Shown here: positions 38,327-44,342 of the stretch, piece after piece | How the letters are laid out: the number at the start of each line of letters is the position of its first letter | Numbering within the stretch: position 1 is the first letter of the stretch | Assembly (NCBI GenBank): GCA_004299145.1 | Contig: SCQD01000317.1 | Location: 1-44,342 of the forward strand | Length of the DNA: 44,342 nucleotides | Direction: 5' to 3' | Origin: Methylococcaceae bacterium | GTDB taxonomy: Bacteria; Pseudomonadota; Gammaproteobacteria; Methylococcales; Methylococcaceae | The notes under the pieces: model-generated | What the model saw: the letters and a program-made list of their open reading frames with translations, nothing else | Databases searched by the model: none | What the model was told of the DNA's origin: nothing | Program-made: the position numbers and the translations under genes

Positions 38327-39553
38327 ATGGTGTTGTTTGTTGTAAGTCATTATCATTTGTTGCTCTTTGCAACGCCTGTGAGATTTTCCTTGTCAACCTT
38401 CGACCCGCCCTTTCGTTTTTTGCCCCGCCCGGCGTTGCTGCTGGGAGCGTTCATACTGCTGTCGTTTGCCCCGCCCAGTCGGGCCGAGTTACGCACTTAC
38501 TACATTGCCGCCGAGGAAGTGCTGTGGGATTACGCGCCGTCTTATCCTGTCGACCCCATGCACGGCACGGAGTTTGGCGACAAGGAAAAAGTTTTTTTGG
38601 AAGGCAATGAAAAAGACCGCATCGGCCACCGCTATTACAAAACCCATTTTGTGGAATATACCGACGCCGCTTTTGCCACGCCCAAGCCACGCGGGCCGGA
38701 GTGGCTGCATTTGGGATTGCTGGGACCGGTGATTCGCGGCAGCGTGGGCGACACCATCAAAGTGGTGCTGAAAAACAAAACCGATAATCTGCCGGTGTCT
38801 TTGCATCCGCACGGGCTGTTTTACCGCAAAAACAGCGAAGGCACGCACTATAACGACGGCACGCTGGGCGCCGACAAGGCCGACGATCACGTGGCGCCGG
38901 GCCAGATTTACACCTATACCTGGGAAGTCCCGGAACGGGCCGGACCGGCGCCGGAAGATCAAAGCTCCATCGTCTGGCTGTATCACTCCCACGTCGATGA
39001 AACCGCCGACACCAATACCGGTCTGGTGGGGCCCATCATTATCTCGCGCAAGGGCGAACTGGATGCCAAGGGCAAGCTGCGCGGCATCGACCGCGAGTTC
39101 GTGGTGTTGTTCAGCGTGTTCGACGAAAACAAAAGCCTGTTGCTGGAAAAAAATATGGAAGAATTCGCGCCGCGCATCGACCCGGACGATGCGGAGTTCC
39201 AGGAAAGCAATCGCATGCACGCCATGAACGGCTATGTGTACGGCAATCTGCCGGGGTTGACCATGCGGGAGGGAGAAAAAGTGCGCTGGTATCAACTGGC
39301 GTTGGGGACGGAAGTCGACCTGCACACGCCGCATTGGCACGGCAACACGCTGACCAGCGATGGCCACCGCATCGACGTGCTCAACCTGCTGCCGGCTACC
39401 CATGCCACGGTGGACATGACGCCGGACAATCCCGGCGTCTGGATGTATCACTGTCACGTCAATGATCACATCGAAGCCGGCATGATGGCCGCTTATACCG
39501 TTTTGCCGAAAAGCGATAAAGTTGCGGCAAAAGGCAAGACCGGCAAGCAGTGA
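38327..39553 (+). CDS. Two-domain multicopper oxidase, ceruloplasmin-like
   Basis: TYYIAAEEVLWDYAPSYP; copper-binding HxH motifs LHPHG, YHSHVDE, HTPHWHG, MYHCHVNDHIEAGM; predicted signal peptide. Confidence 0.93.
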   Translation: MVLFVVSHYHLLLFATPVRFSLSTFDPPFRFLPRPALLLGAFILLSFAPPSRAELRTYYIAAEEVLWDYAPSYPVDPMHGTEFGDKEKVFLEGNEKDRIGHRYYKTHFVEYTDAAFATPKPRGPEWLHLGLLGPVIRGSVGDTIKVVLKNKTDNLPVSLHPHGLFYRKNSEGTHYNDGTLGADKADDHVAPGQIYTYTWEVPERAGPAPEDQSSIVWLYHSHVDETADTNTGLVGPIIISRKGELDAKGKLRGIDREFVVLFSVFDENKSLLLEKNMEEFAPRIDPDDAEFQESNRMHAMNGYVYGNLPGLTMREGEKVRWYQLALGTEVDLHTPHWHGNTLTSDGHRIDVLNLLPATHATVDMTPDNPGVWMYHCHVNDHIEAGMMAAYTVLPKSDKVAAKGKTGKQ

Positions 39554-39660
39554 ACAGCCTGCTGGACGGCTTGACGCCGGCCATGGAAAATGGCGGCGCT
39601 GATTGCAGCACTACAGTGCTGGTTTATTAACTTTGTGTTTCAGACGGATGAAGCGTAGCA

Positions 39661-40572
39661 GTGCCCGATAAAAAACCCCTGGTCCTCATCGTGGACGACT
39701 CCCCCCTGAACATTCAAGTGCTGGGAGAGGCGTTGCGCGCGGATTATCGCTTGAAAGTCGCCTCCAACGGGGCGTTGGCGCTGCAGTTGGCTGCCGACCA
39801 GGATGCGCCGGATTTGATTTTGCTGGACATCATGATGCCGGACTTGGACGGTTATGAAGTCTGCAAACGCTTGAAGGATAACGACGTCACCAAAAACATC
39901 CCGGTAATTTTCGTAACGGCGAAAAACACCGGCGAGGAGATGACCAAAGGCTTTGCGCTGGGTGCGGTGGATTACATCGTCAAGCCGTTTTATACGCCGG
40001 TGGTGCTGGCCAGGGTGCGCACCCACGTTAATCTGAAGCTGAAGGCGGAATTATTGGAGTCTTTGGTGATGCGGGACGATCTTACCGGCATTCCCAACCG
40101 GCGATATTTCAACGAAGCCTATGATACCGAATGGAAGCGCGCCCAGCGGGCCGGCGATTGGTTGGCGGTAATCGTCATGGACGTCGATCATTTCAAGGAC
40201 TACAACGACAACTATGGCCATGGTCTGGGGGATGTGTGTCTACGCAAAGTAGCGACGGCTCTGGCCTTCAGCGTGGCGCGGCCGGGTGATTTGGTGGCGC
40301 GCTACGGCGGCGAGGAATTTTCCGCGATTTTGCCGAAGACCGACCTGGTGGGGGCCAGGGATGTCGCCGAACGGTTTCGCGCCGGCGTGGAAGCCGTACG
40401 CATCGCGCATTCCCATTCCAAAGCCTCCGCCGTGGTGACCATCAGCGTCGGCTATGCCGCCGCCATACCGGCCAACAGCCTCACGCCGCCGGAGTTGCTG
40501 GGCGTGGCCGACCGCATGTTGTACCGGGCCAAGCGGGGAGGGCGCAATTGCGTGAGTGGCCCGGATTTGTGA
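39661..40572 (+). CDS. Response regulator diguanylate cyclase (REC-GGDEF, PleD/WspR-like)
   Basis: GTG start; [44 protein letters not shown] (GGEEF active site, RxxD I-site). Confidence 0.95.
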   Translation: MPDKKPLVLIVDDSPLNIQVLGEALRADYRLKVASNGALALQLAADQDAPDLILLDIMMPDLDGYEVCKRLKDNDVTKNIPVIFVTAKNTGEEMTKGFALGAVDYIVKPFYTPVVLARVRTHVNLKLKAELLESLVMRDDLTGIPNRRYFNEAYDTEWKRAQRAGDWLAVIVMDVDHFKDYNDNYGHGLGDVCLRKVATALAFSVARPGDLVARYGGEEFSAILPKTDLVGARDVAERFRAGVEAVRIAHSHSKASAVVTISVGYAAAIPANSLTPPELLGVADRMLYRAKRGGRNCVSGPDL

Positions 40573-40860
40573 TATTCAGTGTTTGATTGTTCCGTCACAA
40601 ACCGTTATTAGAGCTTGGTTATCTTTGTGCCGACATACACGATATAAAGGTGTTCGTCGGCTTGAGTGGGATCGGAAAAATGTACGCGCATAGGGGGTGT
40701 CCGAACCCGTCTACAACAATCATACGTCCTTGCTCATTTTCCCCGAAATAGAAGACAGGCGCTGCACGGGAACGCCAATGCCGGTCAATGTGCGATCGAG
40801 TTGCCTTATTCCTGACCCTACAGGTACAGTGACCCCATTTTTCTCGTGGGGAGCAGGGCG

Positions 40861-41388
40861 ATGACGGCGTTATATAAACCAAGGTGGCAAAGAGGGTGTT
40901 GGCTGCTGACTATGGCATTGCTGGCGGGCTGTGCCGGCACCGCCACCGTACGGCATGAACCTGTCGGCGTCGTACGAGCGACGCCGCCATCGCCGCCGGC
41001 CCAGGTGGGCGTGGTTACCCAGCCCTTGCCGGAACGCAGCGGCGAACGCCTGGTTGTGCCGGCCATGCCGGCTGCGGTGGTGGCGCTGCTGGATGAAGTG
41101 GAAACGGCGCAGCAGGCGGGCCAGTGGGAGGAGGCCGCCGCCACGCTGGAACGGGCGCTACGGGTACAGCCCAACAACGCCTGGCTGTGGCAGCGCTACG
41201 CCGAACTGCGCCTGCAGCAGGATAAGCCGCAACTGGCTTTGGATTTGGCGCTGAAATCCAAACTGTTGGCGGGCAGCGACCGCGCTTTGCTGCAAAGAAA
41301 CTGGACGTTGATCGCCGCCGCCAAGCGCCGCCTGGGCGATGTGGCCGGGGCCGAGGCTGCGGAAAAACAAGCGGGCGGGCTGCCTTGA
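40861..41388 (+). CDS. TPR-containing lipoprotein
   Basis: Lipobox MALLAGC; TPR-like AQQAGQWEEAAATLERALRVQPNNAWLWQRYAELRLQQDKPQLALDLALKS; overlaps the helicase start. Confidence 0.75.
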   Translation: MTALYKPRWQRGCWLLTMALLAGCAGTATVRHEPVGVVRATPPSPPAQVGVVTQPLPERSGERLVVPAMPAAVVALLDEVETAQQAGQWEEAAATLERALRVQPNNAWLWQRYAELRLQQDKPQLALDLALKSKLLAGSDRALLQRNWTLIAAAKRRLGDVAGAEAAEKQAGGLP

Positions 41389-43418
41389 GCAAACTGGACG
41401 CTGTTTTTTCCGTCGGCGGTGCTTTGGCCGCCAAGCTGGACGGCTATGCGCCGCGCATCCAGCAGCAGGAACTGGCCCAGGCCGTCGGCGACGCCATAGC
41501 ACAACGCCAGGTGTTGGTGGCGGAGGCGGGCACCGGCACCGGCAAGACGTTGGCTTATTTGATACCGGCGGTCATGTCCGGCCAGCGGGTGGTGGTGTCG
41601 ACCGGCACCAAAAACCTGCAAGACCAGTTGTTCCAAAAAGACATTCCTTTACTGCGCCGCGCCCTCAACCTTCCGTTCAAAGCCGCATTGCTGAAAGGCC
41701 GGGCCAATTATTTGTGCCTGCACCGCTTGAACGTCTCGGAGGGCTACGAGTTGCACGGCTCGCGTTCCGATCTGGCGGACTATCAAATCATCCGTTCCTG
41801 GGCGGGCCGCACCCGTAGCGGCGATATCGCCGAAGTCAGCGGCGTGGCGGAAAAAGCCATGGTGTGGATGAGCGTGACTTCCACCGCCGACAACTGCCTG
41901 GGCCAGGAATGCCCGGAACTCGAGCAGTGCTTTTTGCTGAAAGCGCGCCGCCAGGCCCAGGAAGCCCGCGTGGTGGTCATCAACCATCACCTGTTATGCG
42001 CCGAATGGCGATTGCGCCAGACCGGGTTTGGCGAGTTGTTGTCCGGCGGCGATGCCGTCATCGTCGACGAAGCACATCAGTTGGCGGAAACCGCCAGCCA
42101 GTTTTTGGGGCTAAGCGTCACCGGCCGGCGCCTGGTGGAACTGGCGCGCGACACGTTGCTGGAGCAACGCAGCAACGCCGGCGACATGGGCGATTTGCAG
42201 ATCGCGGCCGAACAACTGGAGCACTGGGTGCGCGAATTGCGCCCTGCGTTTGGTCAGGAACTACGGCGTGGCTCGTGGTCGGAACTGGAAAGCAACCAGC
42301 CTTTGCTGAATGGCCTGGCCGGCTTGCTGGAGCGGCTGGAAGCCTTGGGCGCGGTGTTGCACACGGCGGCGGAGCGCAGCAAGGGCTTGGAGTCTTGCTG
42401 GAATCGCTGTGAAGAATTGCAGGAAAATCTGCAAATCCTGTTGCACGACGACGACAACGATCCTGGCGCGCATGCCGTCCCTGATATTGAACGTCACACG
42501 CGCCATGATCGTTCCCCTCACCCCGGCCCTCTTCCCGAGGGAGAGGGGGAGCAAGCTCGCCGCAGTTCTTATGGTAACTGGGTGCGCTGGTTCGAAACCT
42601 ATCCCAAGAGCTTTGCCCTGCACCGCACGCCGCTGGAAATCGCCGCGCAGTTCCGCGAATTCATGCAAGCCTTTGGCGGCGCCTGGGTGTTTACCTCGGC
42701 CACCCTCAGCGTGGCGCAGCGTTTCGAGCACTTTACCGCCAGCCTGGGGTTGCAGGAAGCCGCCACCCAGCGCTGGGAAAGCCCGTTCGACTATCCCAAT
42801 CAGGCATTGCTCTACCAGCCGCCCGGCCTGCCGGACACCTCGCATCCCGACTACACCTACGCCGTGGTACAGGCGGCCTTGCCGGTGCTGCAAGCCAGCC
42901 GTGGCAGGGCGTTCATGCTGTTCACCAGCTATCAGGCGCTGCGTGACGCCGCGTCCTTGCTGGAAGGGCAGCTGCCTTATCCTTTGTATATCCAGGGTAC
43001 CCAGCCCAAGGGCGTGTTGCTGGAACGCTTTCAGCGCGACGGCAACGCCATATTGCTGGCCACCGCCAGTTTCTGGGAAGGCGTGGACGTGCGCGGCGAA
43101 GCGCTGTCCTGCGTCATCATCGACAAACTGCCGTTTGCCGCGCCGTCCGACCCGGTGTTGAAAGCCCGCATCGACGCGCTCAAGCGGCGCGGCGTGGAGC
43201 CCTTCGTCGCTTTGCAACTGCCCCAGGCCGTGATTGCGCTGAAACAAGGCGCGGGCCGCTTGATACGCGACGTCAACGACAGAGGGGTGTTGATGCTGTG
43301 CGATCCGCGCCTCAAAACCAAATCTTACGGGCGCGTGTTTCTCAACAGCCTGCCGCCGATGCCGGTGACGCAGCGGTTGGAGACGGTGCAAGCGTTTTTT
43401 GCGGAAAAATCGACCTGA
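41385..43418 (+). CDS. ATP-dependent DNA helicase, YoaA/DinG family
   Basis: Walker A EAGTGTGKTLAYLIP; Fe-S-type cysteines CLHRL...CLGQECPELEQC; VIDEAHQL; ATASFWEGVDVRG; QGAGRLIR. TTG start. Confidence 0.95.
   Translation: MSKLDAVFSVGGALAAKLDGYAPRIQQQELAQAVGDAIAQRQVLVAEAGTGTGKTLAYLIPAVMSGQRVVVSTGTKNLQDQLFQKDIPLLRRALNLPFKAALLKGRANYLCLHRLNVSEGYELHGSRSDLADYQIIRSWAGRTRSGDIAEVSGVAEKAMVWMSVTSTADNCLGQECPELEQCFLLKARRQAQEARVVVINHHLLCAEWRLRQTGFGELLSGGDAVIVDEAHQLAETASQFLGLSVTGRRLVELARDTLLEQRSNAGDMGDLQIAAEQLEHWVRELRPAFGQELRRGSWSELESNQPLLNGLAGLLERLEALGAVLHTAAERSKGLESCWNRCEELQENLQILLHDDDNDPGAHAVPDIERHTRHDRSPHPGPLPEGEGEQARRSSYGNWVRWFETYPKSFALHRTPLEIAAQFREFMQAFGGAWVFTSATLSVAQRFEHFTASLGLQEAATQRWESPFDYPNQALLYQPPGLPDTSHPDYTYAVVQAALPVLQASRGRAFMLFTSYQALRDAASLLEGQLPYPLYIQGTQPKGVLLERFQRDGNAILLATASFWEGVDVRGEALSCVIIDKLPFAAPSDPVLKARIDALKRRGVEPFVALQLPQAVIALKQGAGRLIRDVNDRGVLMLCDPRLKTKSYGRVFLNSLPPMPVTQRLETVQAFFAEKST
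42504..42578. repeat. 75-bp dispersed repeat inserted in-frame in the helicase gene (copy B)
   Basis: Encodes [25 protein letters not shown]; gapless match to 29194-29268 (57/75). Confidence 0.9.
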
Positions 43419-43448
43419 GTCTGTGTTTTATAATAAATATCTTATAAA

Positions 43449-43838
43449 ATGAATTTCGAGCTGTACGACTACGTCGATGCACAGGATCGCAACCTTTTTG
43501 CGCAATGGACCCAAGGCTTGGAAAAACCGCAGCGCGCCAAGCTGAATGCGCGCCTGGACCTGTTGCAGCAACAAGGCGACGGGCTGTTGCCGGAAATGCT
43601 TACCGGCTCACCCACGCCCGGCATTCTGAAATTGCGCTGCCGCGGCAACGTGCAGTTGAGGCCGCTGCTCTGCAAAGGCCCCATAGACGTCGATCAGGAA
43701 TACACCTTGCTGATCGGCGCCATAGAACGCAGCCGCAAGTTCGATCCCGCCAAGGCCGACCAAACCGCCGCCGAGCGGAAAAACGCCGTCCTGGCCGCGC
43801 CCACCCGCAGGAGATGCCCGCATGAACGCATTGCTTGA
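43449..43838 (+). CDS. RelE/ParE-superfamily (HigB-like) toxin
   Basis: LFAQWTQGLEKPQRAKLNARLDLLQQQGDGLLPEMLTGSPTPGILKLRCRGNVQLRPLLCKGPIDVDQEYTLLIGAIERSRKFDP. Confidence 0.8.
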   Translation: MNFELYDYVDAQDRNLFAQWTQGLEKPQRAKLNARLDLLQQQGDGLLPEMLTGSPTPGILKLRCRGNVQLRPLLCKGPIDVDQEYTLLIGAIERSRKFDPAKADQTAAERKNAVLAAPTRRRCPHERIA

Positions 43839-44342
43839 AACCCTGATCCAGGAGTTTAGCGACAAGGAGTATGCCCACGCTTATATCGAAGAAAACGCCA
43901 ATCTGCGGCTGGCCGCGCAAATTCGCGCGCTACGCTTGCAACGCCGCTTATCCCAGGTTGAATTAGCCCAACTGGCCGGCATGGCGCAAGAGCGCATTTC
44001 CAAAATCGAAAGCGCCGATTTCGATTCGCTGACTCTCAAAACCCTGCGCAAATTTTCCCAGGCCTTCGACGTACACCTGCGCATTGGTTTCGAAAGCTTC
44101 AGTCAGGCTTTACAGGACTTTGCCGAGCTGTCGCGCGAACAATTGGAGCGGCCGTCGCGCGCGGAAGATTTGGCGCAACGGCAAATGCAAATCCAGGAAC
44201 CCAGTGCGCCCAGCCTGGAACGCAAAATGCTGCCCATTCAATTACCGTCGAGCGTCGACCCTGCCATGCGCGCTGCGTTGTCCACTTTTAAACCCGATCC
44301 CAACGCGATGAAAGTGGGCGAATTCCGCATGACGGAAAACCT
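43823..44342 (+). CDS. XRE-family HTH antitoxin (HigA-like), truncated by window edge
   Basis: ATG at 43823 overlapping the toxin end; reads MNALLETLIQEFSDKEYAHAYIEENANLRLAAQIRALRLQRRLSQVELAQLAGMAQERISKIESADFDSLTLKTLRKFSQAFDVHLRIGF...; open to the window end, hence not in the ORF track. Confidence 0.85.

Noticed and set aside
38489-39469. 326-aa minus-strand ORF over the multicopper oxidase
   Set aside because: Antisense shadow ORF; the plus-strand protein has unambiguous copper-ligand motifs.
40619-40882. 87-aa minus-strand ORF between REC-GGDEF and the TPR lipoprotein
   Set aside because: No recognisable family, overlaps the start of the lipoprotein gene; could be a gene remnant but unsupported.
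1-44342. CRISPR arrays, tRNA or rRNA genes
   Set aside because: No regularly spaced short repeats with unique spacers and no tRNA/rRNA-like sequence recognised by eye; a tRNAscan/Infernal run would be decisive.

Overview
This 44.3 kb window is from a GC-rich gammaproteobacterium. Gene content (pqqD/E, a large hybrid kinase, T2SS, GH57/malQ) suggests a methylotroph/methanotroph-like lineage, which is inference only. From left to right it contains: the edge of an IS4/Tn5-like transposase; a partial type II secretion operon (gspJ-K-L-M, a GspC/N-like gene, and a lipoprotein secretin gspD), interrupted by a composite palindromic repeat element; psd; GH57 and malQ; an accessory patch with an Rpn/PD-(D/E)XK protein and an AAA-ATPase/PD-(D/E)XK fusion; plsC-gmhB; a pRiA4b ORF-3-like gene; radA; cheD; fmt-def diverging from LysM-dprA-smg-topA-purE-tsaC; a colinear minus-strand run (cysD, pqqD, pqqE, small membrane protein, PhnD-like SBP, ABC_sub_bind SBP, 1354-aa hybrid kinase/diguanylate cyclase, class I isoprenoid-synthase-like gene); a ceruloplasmin-like two-domain multicopper oxidase; a REC-GGDEF protein; a TPR lipoprotein; a YoaA/DinG-family helicase; and a HigBA-like toxin-antitoxin pair cut by the right edge. 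The strongest hunt results are: (1) an apparent translationally coupled SBP-SBP-hybrid kinase/DGC-isoprenoid synthase-like operon downstream of pqqDE; (2) the same 75-bp repeat inserted in-frame in two unrelated protein-coding genes, in opposite orientations; (3) composite inverted-repeat elements that share ends but carry different cores; (4) a short multicopper oxidase strikingly similar to vertebrate ceruloplasmin.
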